A DNA stretch of 53,933 nt from Sphingomonas sp. (GCA_019508115.1 JAEKMC010000076.1:1-53933); one strand, 5' to 3'. Numbered from the stretch's first letter, positions 19,386 to 28,895 are shown. Made by a program: numbers and translations. The notes: generated from the letters alone by a model not told the origin.

Positions 19386-20657
19386 ATGACTAAGCTGAGC
19401 GGCGGCGATTCGAAGAGCACCCTCTACTGCTCGTTCTGCGGGAAATCGCAGCATGAGGTGCGCAAGCTCATCGCGGGCCCGACCGTCTTCATCTGCGACG
19501 AGTGCGTGGAGCTGTGCAACGACATCATCCGCGAGGAGACGAAGGCGACCTTCGTCAACCGCAAGGATGGCGGCACCCCCTCGCCCTCCGAGATCAACGC
19601 GCATCTGGACGATTATGTGATCGGCCAGAAGCAGGCGAAACGCGTGCTCTCGGTTGCGGTGCACAACCATTACAAGCGGCTCAATCATGGTGCCAAGGGC
19701 GCCGAGGTCGAGCTCGCCAAGTCGAATATCCTGCTGGTCGGGCCGACCGGCTGCGGCAAGACTTTGCTCGCGCAGACGCTCGCCAAGACGTTCGACGTGC
19801 CCTTCACGATGGCGGACGCCACCACGCTCACCGAAGCCGGCTATGTCGGCGAGGACGTGGAGAACATCATCCTGAAGCTGCTCCAGGCGAGCGACTACAA
19901 TGTCGAACGGGCGCAGCGCGGCATCGTCTATATCGACGAGATCGACAAGATCAGCCGCAAGGCGGACAATCCCTCGATCACGCGCGACGTGTCGGGCGAG
20001 GGCGTGCAGCAGGCCCTGCTCAAGCTGATGGAAGGCACGACCGCGAGCGTTCCGCCACAGGGCGGGCGCAAGCATCCGCAGCAGGAATTCCTGCAAGTGG
20101 ACACGACCAACATCCTGTTCATCTGCGGAGGCGCGTTCAGCGGCCTTGAGAAGATCATCGGCGACCGGTTGCAGGGCAAGTCGATCGGCTTCGGCGCGTT
20201 CGTCGCCGCGCCCGACGAGCGCCGGACCGGCGAGGTGCTGCGCCAGTGCGAACCCGAGGACCTGCTCAAGTTCGGCCTGATCCCCGAATTCGTCGGCCGC
20301 CTGCCCGTGATCGCGACGCTGGAGGATCTCGACGAGCCTGCTCTGGTCAAGATCCTGGCCGAGCCGAAGAACGCACTGGTCAAGCAATATCAGAAATTGT
20401 TCGAGATGGAGGGCGTGAAGCTCACCTTCAACGACGAGGCGCTGAGCGCGATCGCGAAGAAGGCGATCGCCCGCAAGACCGGCGCGCGCGGCCTGCGCTC
20501 GATCATGGAGGGCATGCTGCTCGACACGATGTTCGACCTACCCTCGATGGACGGCGTCGACGAAATCGTGGTCGACAAGGATGTGGTCGAGGGCCGCAAG
20601 GAACCCGTCCGCGTCTTCGCCAAGAAGAAGGAAAAGGCGGGCGGCGACGCCGCCTGA
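19386..20657 (+). CDS. clpX: ATP-dependent Clp protease ATP-binding subunit
   Basis: [17 protein letters not shown]...CDECVELC zinc finger; [16 protein letters not shown] Walker [11 protein letters not shown]. Confidence 0.97.
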   Translation: MTKLSGGDSKSTLYCSFCGKSQHEVRKLIAGPTVFICDECVELCNDIIREETKATFVNRKDGGTPSPSEINAHLDDYVIGQKQAKRVLSVAVHNHYKRLNHGAKGAEVELAKSNILLVGPTGCGKTLLAQTLAKTFDVPFTMADATTLTEAGYVGEDVENIILKLLQASDYNVERAQRGIVYIDEIDKISRKADNPSITRDVSGEGVQQALLKLMEGTTASVPPQGGRKHPQQEFLQVDTTNILFICGGAFSGLEKIIGDRLQGKSIGFGAFVAAPDERRTGEVLRQCEPEDLLKFGLIPEFVGRLPVIATLEDLDEPALVKILAEPKNALVKQYQKLFEMEGVKLTFNDEALSAIAKKAIARKTGARGLRSIMEGMLLDTMFDLPSMDGVDEIVVDKDVVEGRKEPVRVFAKKKEKAGGDAA

Positions 20658-20713
20658 GCCTGGCCAGTCTAGCCTAGCCTAGCCAATTCCGTCGACCCAG
20701 CCACTTACCGTCG

Positions 20714-20857
20714 CCCCAGCGAAAGCTGGGGCCTCGGGAGGCTGGGCAGGTCAGTCCGTTACCTCCCAAGATGCCAGCTTTCGCTGGCATGACGAGGGGG
20801 CGGGCTTTCGCTGGCATGACGATGGGGTCGGCTTTCGCTGGGCTGAAGGGGGCGGCA
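20714..20857. repeat. REP-like palindromes plus three tandem 27-bp units
   Basis: ccccagc-gaaa-gctgggg, tgccagc-tttc-gctggca; gctttcgctgg starts at 20777, 20804, 20831. Confidence 0.8.
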
Positions 20858-20915
20858 TATCCACCCGCTGACGAATGCCCCTCGCGCGCCTATATCGCGC
20901 GCCAAGGAGTGATTC

Positions 20916-22097
20916 ATGTCCGATCCCACCGTCATCTGTTCTTATGCGCGCACCCCCATGGGTGGCTTCCAGGGTGCGCTGTCCGGCGTTTCCGCGACCG
21001 AACTCGGCGCCACCGCGGTCAAGGCCGCGGTCGAGCGCGCGGGCGTCGCGCCTGAGAAGATCGATCGTATCTATATGGGCTGCGTGTTGCCCGCAGGCCT
21101 CGGCCAGGCGCCCGCGCGCCAGGCCGCGCTCGGCGCGGGACTGCCGCGCTCGGTCGAGGCGACCACGGTCAACAAGATGTGCGGATCGGGCATGCAGGCC
21201 GCGATCATGGCCGACGAGGCCTTGCGCGCGGGCAATGTCGACGTGGTGATCGCGGGCGGCATGGAGAGCATGACCAACGCCCCCTACCTCCTGTCCAAGC
21301 ATCGCGCCGGTGCACGAATCGGCCATGACCGGATCATGGATTCGATGATGCTCGATGGCCTTGAGGATGCCTATGAGCCGGGCAAGGCGATGGGCGTGTT
21401 CGCGGAGGAAACCGCGCGCGACTACCAATTCACGCGCGAGGCGATGGACGCCTTCGCGATCGAGAGCCTGCGCCGCGCCAATGCGGCGATCACCGGCGGC
21501 GGCTTCGCCGACGAAGTGGTGCCGGTCACGGTCAAGAGCCGCGCTGGCGAGACGATCGTTGCGCAGGACGAGCAGCCGGGCAAGGCGAAGCCCGAGAAGA
21601 TCCCCACGCTCAAGCCAGCCTTCAGCAAGGATGGAGCGATCACGGCGGCCAATGCCTCGTCGATCTCGGACGGCGCCGCCGCTTTGGTGATGGCGCGCGA
21701 AAGCACCGCCAAGGAGCTGGGCCTTGCGATCGAAGCCCGCATCGTCGCAACCGGCGCGCATGCGCACGAGCCGGCCAAATTCACCACCGCCCCGGTTCCG
21801 GCGATCCAGAAGGTGCTGGCCAAGGCCGGCTGGACGGTGGCGGACGTCGACCTGTTCGAGATCAACGAAGCCTTTGCCGCGGTGACGATGATCGCAATGC
21901 GCGACCTCGGCATCCCGCACGACAAGGTCAATGTGAATGGCGGCGCGACCGCGCTCGGCCACCCGATCGGCGCGTCGGGCGCACGCATCGTCGCGACCCT
22001 GATCGCCGCGCTGAAGGCGCGCGGGCTCAAGCGCGGCGTCGCGGCCTTGTGCATCGGCGGCGGCGAAGCGACGGCGATGGCGGTCGAGCTCGCATGA
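20916..22097 (+). CDS. Acetyl-CoA C-acetyltransferase (thiolase)
   Basis: NKMCGSGMQAAIMA active Cys, NVNGGATALGHPIGASGAR, CIGGGEA. Confidence 0.95.
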   Translation: MSDPTVICSYARTPMGGFQGALSGVSATELGATAVKAAVERAGVAPEKIDRIYMGCVLPAGLGQAPARQAALGAGLPRSVEATTVNKMCGSGMQAAIMADEALRAGNVDVVIAGGMESMTNAPYLLSKHRAGARIGHDRIMDSMMLDGLEDAYEPGKAMGVFAEETARDYQFTREAMDAFAIESLRRANAAITGGGFADEVVPVTVKSRAGETIVAQDEQPGKAKPEKIPTLKPAFSKDGAITAANASSISDGAAALVMARESTAKELGLAIEARIVATGAHAHEPAKFTTAPVPAIQKVLAKAGWTVADVDLFEINEAFAAVTMIAMRDLGIPHDKVNVNGGATALGHPIGASGARIVATLIAALKARGLKRGVAALCIGGGEATAMAVELA

Positions 22098-22459
22098 TCA
22101 CGGTCGAGGGCGGCTGCCATTGCGGTCTCGTTCGGTATGAAGTGACCCTGCCCTCGGCCGAGGTGCGGGTCGACGATTGCGACTGCTCGATCTGCAGCAT
22201 GACCGGTTATCTGCATTTGATCGTGCCGGAGACGGATTTCCGCCTGACCGAAGGGCGGCGGGACACCACCACCTACCGCTTCGGCACCGGCGTGGCGCAG
22301 CACATCTTCTGCACGCAATGCGGGATCAAGAGCTTCTACCGTCCACGCTCGCATCCCGGCCATATCAGCGTGAATTATCGCTGCCTGGACGAAGGCCATG
22401 GGCTTGAGGCCAGGATCGTGAAGTTCGACGGCCAGAACCATCCCGGCGCAGTGGTCTGA
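22094..22459 (+). CDS. GFA-family (Mss4-like) zinc-binding protein
   Basis: GGCHCGLVRYEV, CDCSICSMTGYLH, FCTQCGIKSFY; ATGA overlap with thiolase stop. Confidence 0.85.
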   Translation: MITVEGGCHCGLVRYEVTLPSAEVRVDDCDCSICSMTGYLHLIVPETDFRLTEGRRDTTTYRFGTGVAQHIFCTQCGIKSFYRPRSHPGHISVNYRCLDEGHGLEARIVKFDGQNHPGAVV

Positions 22460-22462
22460 CGC

Positions 22463-23854
22463 GTGAACCGGCGCGACCTTCTGACGGGGGCCGCGACGAG
22501 CTTGTGCGCCGTCGGCCTGTCGCCGCTGACCGCCGCGGAACCGACCGACTGGAAGCGCCTGGCTGAGGACGTACGCGCCGAAATGGCGTGGGCGTGGGAT
22601 CTGTATCGCCTGCATGCCTGGGGCAAGGACGAGATCAAGCCCATCAGCGCCACGACGTCGACCTTTCCGATCAAGGGGCACCATCTCGGCCTCAGCCTGA
22701 TCGAGGCGCTCGATACGCTGTGGGTGATGGGCCTCGACAGCCGTTTCGCGGAGGGCATCGATTGGGTGAAGGCCGAAGCCGACTTCAACGTCGATGGCGA
22801 GGTTTCGGTCTTCGAAACCTCGATCCGGCTGGTCGGCGGGCTCCTGTCCGCGCACCATGCGTGCGGCGATCCGGTGCTGCTCACCAAGGCCAGGGATCTG
22901 GCGGACCGCCTGCTGCCCGCCTTCGACACGCCGACCGGCCTCCCCTTCCGCTTCATCAATCTGAAGACAGGCGCGGTCCGCGATGCCGAGACCAACCCGG
23001 CGGAGATCGGAACCTTCCTCCCAGAATGGGGCACGCTGAGCAGGCTGACCGGCGATCCACGCTATGCGCAGACGGCCAAGCGCGCGGTGACCGCATTGTT
23101 CGCCAGGCGGTCGAAGATCGACCTGCTGGCGGTCAGGATCGATGCCCGCACAGGCCAATGGCTCGATCGCCGTGCGACAATCGGGTCCTACGCGGACAGT
23201 TATTACGAATATCTGTGGGATAGTTGGCAGCTGCTGGGCGATGCCGAATGCCGGCACATGTATCAGGTCTGCACCGCCGCCATCCTGCGGCACCAGCAGG
23301 ATCGTCGAAACAATCACCTCTGGATCGCCGACGTCGATTTCGAAACCGGCCAGATCGTCGGCACCGAGCAAGACGAGCTTGCAAGCTTTTATGGCGGATT
23401 GCTCGCGCAGGGCGGCGACGCGCATGTGGGTGCGGCGCTTACCGAGAGCTGGGCCGCGCTGCAGGACCGTTTCGGCGTGCTGCCCGAAGCTTATGATTAT
23501 GCAAGCGGCGCCCCAACCGCGGTTACGAACGCGCTGCGCCCCGAACTGGCCGACGCCGCCTTCAACCTGTGGCTGCTCGACCGCAATCCCCGCTGGCGCG
23601 AAATCGGCCGCACCCACTTCCTGGCGATGAAACGCTGGAACAAGGCGCCTTATGGCTACACCGATCTGGCGGACGTAACGGCCGATCCCAAGCGTCAGGC
23701 CGATCACTGCCCAGGCTATTGGTGGTCGGAGCAGATGAAATATTATTATCTGCTTTTTGCCGACACGCCCCGCTTCGATTACCGCCATAACTATCTGACG
23801 ACGGAGGGAAACGTCCTGTTGGGGTTGCGGCGCGAAGCCGCGCGTAACGCATAG
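22463..23854 (+). CDS. Glycoside hydrolase family 47 (class I alpha-mannosidase)-like protein with Tat-type signal
   Basis: WGKDEIKPIS, IEALDTLWVMGL, VFETSIR, GSYADSYYEYLWD, LRPELADAAFNLW, WWSEQMKYYYLLFAD, LTTEGN; N-term NRRDLLTGAA. Confidence 0.85.
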   Translation: MNRRDLLTGAATSLCAVGLSPLTAAEPTDWKRLAEDVRAEMAWAWDLYRLHAWGKDEIKPISATTSTFPIKGHHLGLSLIEALDTLWVMGLDSRFAEGIDWVKAEADFNVDGEVSVFETSIRLVGGLLSAHHACGDPVLLTKARDLADRLLPAFDTPTGLPFRFINLKTGAVRDAETNPAEIGTFLPEWGTLSRLTGDPRYAQTAKRAVTALFARRSKIDLLAVRIDARTGQWLDRRATIGSYADSYYEYLWDSWQLLGDAECRHMYQVCTAAILRHQQDRRNNHLWIADVDFETGQIVGTEQDELASFYGGLLAQGGDAHVGAALTESWAALQDRFGVLPEAYDYASGAPTAVTNALRPELADAAFNLWLLDRNPRWREIGRTHFLAMKRWNKAPYGYTDLADVTADPKRQADHCPGYWWSEQMKYYYLLFADTPRFDYRHNYLTTEGNVLLGLRREAARNA

Positions 23855-23995
23855 CCGGCAAACAGCCGCAAGCGATCCCTGCCGCCTTCCGGCTCACGTT
23901 TCCCTGCCGAACAGGAACCATATCGCGGCGGGGACGTAACGACCTTTGCCTGGTGCCGATCATAAGGATACAGCGGCGTCGGGAGAGGGATCGAT

Positions 23996-25588
23996 TTGAT
24001 GAAGCCAGCCGCCGTCGACGTGGGGGAACGATCTCCACTGCGCCTCGTGATCCTCGCATCCACGCTCGGTACGGTGTTCGAATGGTATGATTTCTTCGTC
24101 TACGGCACGCTCGCGGGCGTCATCGGCCAGAACTTCTTCCCCGCCGGCAACAGCGCGGTCTCGCTGCTGATCACGCTCGCGACCTTCGGCGTCGGCTTCG
24201 GCATGCGTCCCGTGGGCGCGGTCTTGTTCGGGGTACTCGGCGACAAGCTCGGCCGCAAATATACCTTCCTGGTGACGGTCGCCTTGATGGGCGGCGCGAC
24301 GGCAGGCGTCGGCCTGCTCCCCACGTATGCCACGATCGGGATCGCCGCGCCTTTGCTGCTCGTCCTGCTGCGTGTCGCGCAGGGGCTGGCGCTCGGCGGC
24401 GAATATGGCGGCGCGGCGATCTATGTCGCCGAACATGCGCCGCGCAAGAAGCGCGGTTTCTATACCAGCTTCATCCACGCCGGCGTCGCGGGCGGCTTCC
24501 TGCTCAGCATCAGCGTGGTCGTCGCCGCGAACAATTTCGTCGCGAAGGAGAATTTCGCCAGCTGGGGCTGGCGCATCCCCTTCCTGTTCAGCCTGGTGCT
24601 GCTCGCCATCTCGCTCTGGGTGCGGATGATGCTGCGCGAAAGCCCGGTGTTCCGCGCGATGCAGATCGAGGGCAAGATCGCCAAAAATCCGCTCAAGGAG
24701 AGCGTCGACAGCTGGCCCAAATGGCGCAAGCTGCTGGTCGTATTGTTCGGCATCACCGCCGGCCTGACGGTGATCTTCTACACCGCGCATTTCCAGTCGC
24801 TCTATTTCATCCAGAATGCGGTGCGGATCGACGATACGCCCGCGCGGCTGATCGTCGGCTTCTCGGCCTTCCTGTCAATCGGCTGGTACGTGCTGTTCGG
24901 CTGGCTTTCCGACAAGATCGGGCGGCGGCCGCCGATCATCGCGGGCTATGTACTGATGCTGCTACTCGCTTTTCCCCTGTTCAAGATGATGCAGGCGAAC
25001 GGTAATCCCGATCTGGTCGCCGCGATGGCGCGCGCGCCGGTGGTGGTGCGCGGCAGCGACTGCACGTTCAACCCGCTCGCGACACATGGCCAGGCGACCG
25101 CGTGCGGCCGGGTGCTCGATAGCCTGTCGAAGCGCGGCATCACCTACAAGAAGGTCGCGATCGCCGCAGGCGCGCCCGCGGTCACGATCGGGAGCAACGT
25201 GCTGCCCGCGACCGACGATGCGGCGATCGAGAAGGCGCTGGCCGATGCCGGATATCCGACCGGCAAGGTTACGCCCCCGCTGCATAATGCCTGGAGGGTC
25301 GCCTTCGCGATCATCGCGATCGCCTTCATTTCAGGCATGACCTACGGGCCGGTCGCGGCATTGCTGGTGGAATTGTTCCCGGCGCGGGTGCGCTACACCT
25401 CGCTTTCGATCCCTTACCATATCGGATCGGGGTATTTCGGCGGCTTCCTGCCCTTCATCAACCAGTACATCGTCGCCAAGACCGGCGATCCGCTGGCGGG
25501 CCTCTGGTATACGGTCGGGGTCACCGCGATGGCATTGCTGATCGTATCCTTGGCGGTGCCCGAGACATCCGGCAAAGAGCTGGAATGA
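23996..25588 (+). CDS. MFS transporter, metabolite:H+ symporter type, with ~80-aa inserted soluble segment
   Basis: LGTVFEWYDFFVYGTLAGVIG, GVLGDKLGRKYTF, LALGGEYGGAAIYVAEHAP. Confidence 0.88.
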   Translation: MMKPAAVDVGERSPLRLVILASTLGTVFEWYDFFVYGTLAGVIGQNFFPAGNSAVSLLITLATFGVGFGMRPVGAVLFGVLGDKLGRKYTFLVTVALMGGATAGVGLLPTYATIGIAAPLLLVLLRVAQGLALGGEYGGAAIYVAEHAPRKKRGFYTSFIHAGVAGGFLLSISVVVAANNFVAKENFASWGWRIPFLFSLVLLAISLWVRMMLRESPVFRAMQIEGKIAKNPLKESVDSWPKWRKLLVVLFGITAGLTVIFYTAHFQSLYFIQNAVRIDDTPARLIVGFSAFLSIGWYVLFGWLSDKIGRRPPIIAGYVLMLLLAFPLFKMMQANGNPDLVAAMARAPVVVRGSDCTFNPLATHGQATACGRVLDSLSKRGITYKKVAIAAGAPAVTIGSNVLPATDDAAIEKALADAGYPTGKVTPPLHNAWRVAFAIIAIAFISGMTYGPVAALLVELFPARVRYTSLSIPYHIGSGYFGGFLPFINQYIVAKTGDPLAGLWYTVGVTAMALLIVSLAVPETSGKELE

Positions 25589-26283
25589 CCGACGCAGATT
25601 TGGACCTGGCCGGGCGGCTGGCGGACGCTGCCGGCGCCGCGATACGCCCTTTCTTCCGCAAGCCGTTCGCGATGGAGGCCAAGGCCGATCTGTCACCAGT
25701 GACAGAGGCGGATCGCGCCGCCGAGGCCGCGATGCGCGCGATCCTGGCGGGGGAGCGGCCAGACGACGGGGTGATAGGCGAGGAATATGGGGCCGATCGC
25801 CCGGATGCCGAGCGTGTATGGGTGCTGGATCCGATCGACGGTACGCGATCCTTCGTCGCGGGCCGGCCGATCTTCGGCACTTTGATCGCGCTGCTCGACC
25901 GGGGAAAGCCGGTGCTGGGCATGATCGACCAGCCGATTTCGGGCGAACGGTGGCTGGGGGCCGTGGGCCGGGCTTCGACGCTCAACACTGCGCCGATCCG
26001 CACCCGCGCGTGCGCGCGAATCGACCAGGCGCATCTGGCGACCACCACGCTCTGGGGTGGGGATTGCTACAATTACGGACTGCTTGCCGCGGGCCATCTC
26101 GACCTGGTGATCGAGGATGGACTCAAGCTCTATGATTTCGCGGCTTTGGTGCCGATCGTCGAAGGCGCGGGCGGCGCGATGCGCGACTGGAACGGCAAAG
26201 CCCTCGATATGCACAGCGACGGCCGGGTGATCGCGGCGGGCGATGCCCGCCTGATCGACCCGATTGTAGCCGCTTTGGCTTAA
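25585..26283 (+). CDS. hisN: Inositol monophosphatase family protein, probable histidinol-phosphatase
   Basis: DLSPVTEADRAAEAAMR, GEEYG, WVLDPIDGTRSFVAGRP. Confidence 0.75.
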   Translation: MTDADLDLAGRLADAAGAAIRPFFRKPFAMEAKADLSPVTEADRAAEAAMRAILAGERPDDGVIGEEYGADRPDAERVWVLDPIDGTRSFVAGRPIFGTLIALLDRGKPVLGMIDQPISGERWLGAVGRASTLNTAPIRTRACARIDQAHLATTTLWGGDCYNYGLLAAGHLDLVIEDGLKLYDFAALVPIVEGAGGAMRDWNGKALDMHSDGRVIAAGDARLIDPIVAALA

Positions 26284-26684
26284 GCCGCCTGGCGCAGCCG
26301 CGCGAAGCTGCGAAACAGCGCCTGCATATTGAGATCCGCGACCTCCTCGGTCAGGCTGTCGACCAGTTCGGTGACCGTGTCGCCGCTGGCAATGCCGACA
26401 CGTTGCGAGGCCATCGACCAGTCGCCGAACGAGCGCGCGGTCACCTCATACGAGCCGAGCGTCACGACAGCGCGGTGGCGCGGGTCCGCCGCGATTCGCT
26501 CGAACGCGCGCCGCACGCGCTGCGGCTCGCCTTCCAGCGCCTGCAGGAAGCGATGGCCGTCATAGAGCAGGAGGCCGGTGATACCGTCGGCATGGTTGTT
26601 GCGGCGCGACGCCGCCAAAATCTGGTCGATCGCATCCGCCGGCAATTCGGGCCGTGCGGTGCTGATATAGGTGATCTGCAGCAT
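26280..26684 (-). CDS. BLUF-domain blue-light sensor protein
   Basis: LQITYISTARP, ILAASRRNNHADGITGLLLYDGHRFLQALEGEPQRV, IAADPRHRAVVTL, FGDWSMA. Confidence 0.88.
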   Translation of the reverse strand: MLQITYISTARPELPADAIDQILAASRRNNHADGITGLLLYDGHRFLQALEGEPQRVRRAFERIAADPRHRAVVTLGSYEVTARSFGDWSMASQRVGIASGDTVTELVDSLTEEVADLNMQALFRSFARLRQAA

Positions 26685-26777
26685 TGAGGCTTTTCCTCTC
26701 CAGCCGCCGATCATCGCACAAAGCGGTTAAGAAGCTTTCAACCGCAAAGCGGCTGGACCCCATCCCCACATCGCTCT

Positions 26778-26843
26778 ATGGGCAGGCGCGATATGCAGTC
26801 CGGCCGTGGCCTTCTTCTTACGCTTCGACTTACGCGCCCTTAG
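26778..26843 (+). CDS. Putative leuA leader peptide, MGRRDMQSGRGLLLTLRLTRP* (or from ATG 26793: MQSGRGLLLTLRLTRP*)
   Basis: Five CTT Leu codons in a 21-nt stretch (26811-26831) about 115 nt upstream of leuA ATG. Confidence 0.7.
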   Translation: MGRRDMQSGRGLLLTLRLTRP

Positions 26844-26893
26844 GCGCGTCGATCGTTTGCGGCCGCGATAGGCCGCCGCTCACCGCCTAAGGG
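26832..26893 (+). promoter_or_regulatory. Putative leucine attenuator: mutually exclusive RNA pairings downstream of leader peptide
   Basis: acgcgcc-ctta-ggcgcgt (26832-26849) competes with cccttaggcg (26837-26846) : cgcctaaggg (26884-26893); third hairpin gcggcc/ggccgc 26859-26876. Confidence 0.6.
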
Positions 26894-26946
26894 ATTCGCC
26901 GCCGCGCTGAACCAGCGCCCCGACGTTCTTATGTGCCGAGACTGAG

Positions 26947-28611
26947 ATGACCATGCTTGCCGATCCTTCTGTAAAATATCGCGCCTTCCCGCAGGTCGAC
27001 CTGCCCGATCGCCAGTGGCCGAACCGCACCATCACGCAGCCGCCGCGCTGGCTGTCGACCGACCTGCGCGACGGCAACCAGGCGCTGATCGATCCGATGG
27101 ATGCGGAGAAGAAGACGCGCTTCTTCGACCTGCTCGTCAAGGTCGGCCTCAAGGAGATCGAGGTCGGTTTCCCGAGTGCGGGCGCGACCGAGTTCGACTT
27201 CATCTCCGGCCTCGTCCGTTCGGACCGCATTCCCGACGACGTGATGGTGCAGGTGCTGACGCAGTCGCGCCGAGACCTGATCGAGAAGAGCTTCGAAAGC
27301 CTGGAGGGCGCGCCCAAGGCGACCGTCCACCTCTACAATGCGGTCTCGCCCGCGTGGCGGCGGATCGTGTTCGGCATGAGCCGCGAGGAGATCAAGCAGA
27401 TCGCGGTCACCGGCGCCAAGATCCTGCGCGACGAAGCCGCCAAACGGCCCGGGACCGACTGGCATTTCGAATATAGTCCGGAGACCTTCTCCACCGCCGA
27501 GCTCGATTTCAGCCTGGAGGTTTGCGAAGCGGTGATGGACGTGCTGCGTCCGACGCCCGACCATCCGATCGTCTTCAACCTGCCCGCGACGGTCGAAGCG
27601 GCGACCCCCAATATCTATGCGGATCAGATCGAATGGTTCGGCCGCCACATCAGCAAGCGCGACAGCGTCGTGATCTCGCTCCATCCGCATAACGACCGCG
27701 GCACCGGCGTCGCCGCGGCGGAGCTGGGGCTGATGGCGGGCGCGGACCGGGTCGAAGGCTGCCTGTTCGGCAATGGCGAGCGCACTGGCAACGTCGACCT
27801 GGTGACCCTGGGGCTCAACCTCTACACGCAGGGAATCAATCCCGGGCTCGATTTCTCGGACATCGACGAGGTGATCAATACCGTCGTCTATTGCAACAAT
27901 ATCCCGGTCCATCCGCGTCATCCTTATGCGGGCGACCTGGTGTTCACCGCCTTCTCGGGCTCGCATCAGGACGCGATCAAGAAGGGCTTCGCCGCGCAGG
28001 AACAGCGCAACGACCAGATCTGGGACGTGCCCTATCTGCCGATCGACCCCAAGGATCTCGGCCGCGATTATGAGGCGGTGATCCGCGTCAATTCGCAGTC
28101 GGGCAAGGGCGGCGTCGCGTGGGTTCTGGAGCAGGACAAAGGCTTCAAGCTGCCCAAGCGGATGCAGGCGGATTTCAGCCGTGCGGTGCAGGCAATGGCG
28201 GACGAGACCAGTCGCGAACTCAATGCCGCCGACATCTGGGGACGCTTCCAGTCGCATTACAAGCTCGAAGGCGAGCAGGCGTTCGAGCTGGTCGACTATA
28301 GCGAGACGCATGCCGGCAGCGACCGCATCTTCACCGGGCGGGTACGCCACAACGGCATCGAAACGTCGGTGAGCGGACGCGGCAACGGCTTGCTCTCGAG
28401 CGTGCTTGCCGCGCTGAAGGACGGCTTCGGCGTGCAGATGGATATCGCCGATTATTCGGAGCACGCGATCGGCCATGGCGGCAACGTGCAGGCGGCGGCT
28501 TATGTCGAAGCGAGGACCGAGGACGGCCGCACCGTCTTCGGCGTCGGGGTCGACACCGACGTTGCGACCGCCTCGGTCCGGGCGCTGCTAGGCGCGGCGA
28601 ACGCGCTTTAG
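26947..28611 (+). CDS. leuA: 2-isopropylmalate synthase
   Basis: [62 protein letters not shown]-terminal regulatory domain. Confidence 0.96.
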   Translation: MTMLADPSVKYRAFPQVDLPDRQWPNRTITQPPRWLSTDLRDGNQALIDPMDAEKKTRFFDLLVKVGLKEIEVGFPSAGATEFDFISGLVRSDRIPDDVMVQVLTQSRRDLIEKSFESLEGAPKATVHLYNAVSPAWRRIVFGMSREEIKQIAVTGAKILRDEAAKRPGTDWHFEYSPETFSTAELDFSLEVCEAVMDVLRPTPDHPIVFNLPATVEAATPNIYADQIEWFGRHISKRDSVVISLHPHNDRGTGVAAAELGLMAGADRVEGCLFGNGERTGNVDLVTLGLNLYTQGINPGLDFSDIDEVINTVVYCNNIPVHPRHPYAGDLVFTAFSGSHQDAIKKGFAAQEQRNDQIWDVPYLPIDPKDLGRDYEAVIRVNSQSGKGGVAWVLEQDKGFKLPKRMQADFSRAVQAMADETSRELNAADIWGRFQSHYKLEGEQAFELVDYSETHAGSDRIFTGRVRHNGIETSVSGRGNGLLSSVLAALKDGFGVQMDIADYSEHAIGHGGNVQAAAYVEARTEDGRTVFGVGVDTDVATASVRALLGAANAL

Positions 28612-28615
28612 ACTG

Positions 28616-28648
28616 GATCGGTTCAAGCTGATTCAGCTTGAACCGATC
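28616..28648. repeat. 16-bp perfect palindrome downstream of leuA (gatcggttcaagctga/tcagcttgaaccgatc)
   Basis: Direct reading; no T-run follows. Confidence 0.85.
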
Positions 28649-28658
28649 AGGCCCTGGT

Positions 28659-28895
28659 TCAGCCCCAGCGGCGCCAGGTGCAGCGCGTCACCTTGCGATG
28701 ATGATACCAGTGCGTGCGGCATATCTTCCGCCGCCCCATATGATGGCGCCAGTGAGGGCCGGAACGTGCCGTCGTGGTGACGGTGCGATGGACCTCGACC
28801 TGGCGTTGCGAGACCCGGTCCTGGGCCGAGACCGGCGCGGCTGCGATGGCGCTGACCGCGACAGCCGCGGCAAGAGCGATGCCTGACAATTTCAT
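28659..28895 (-). CDS. Small secreted basic hypothetical protein (78 aa)
   Basis: Signal peptide MKLSGIALAAAVAVSAIAAAPVSAQ; His/Arg/Trp-rich C-terminus. Confidence 0.6.
   Translation of the reverse strand: MKLSGIALAAAVAVSAIAAAPVSAQDRVSQRQVEVHRTVTTTARSGPHWRHHMGRRKICRTHWYHHRKVTRCTWRRWG

Noticed and set aside
20777-20857. Short tandem as a mini-CRISPR
   Set aside because: Units are contiguous 27-mers that are similar throughout, with no unique spacers.
20751-21962. 403-aa minus-strand ORF with repeated SCQRKPAPSSCQRK
   Set aside because: Repeat peptide is a translation of REP-like DNA; the remainder is antisense to thiolase.
21422-23788. 788-aa minus-strand ORF
   Set aside because: Antisense to thiolase, GFA and GH47 genes, which show clear family motifs; the shadow lacks any recognisable motif.
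26929-28476. 515-aa minus-strand ORF
   Set aside because: Antisense to leuA, which has unambiguous motifs.
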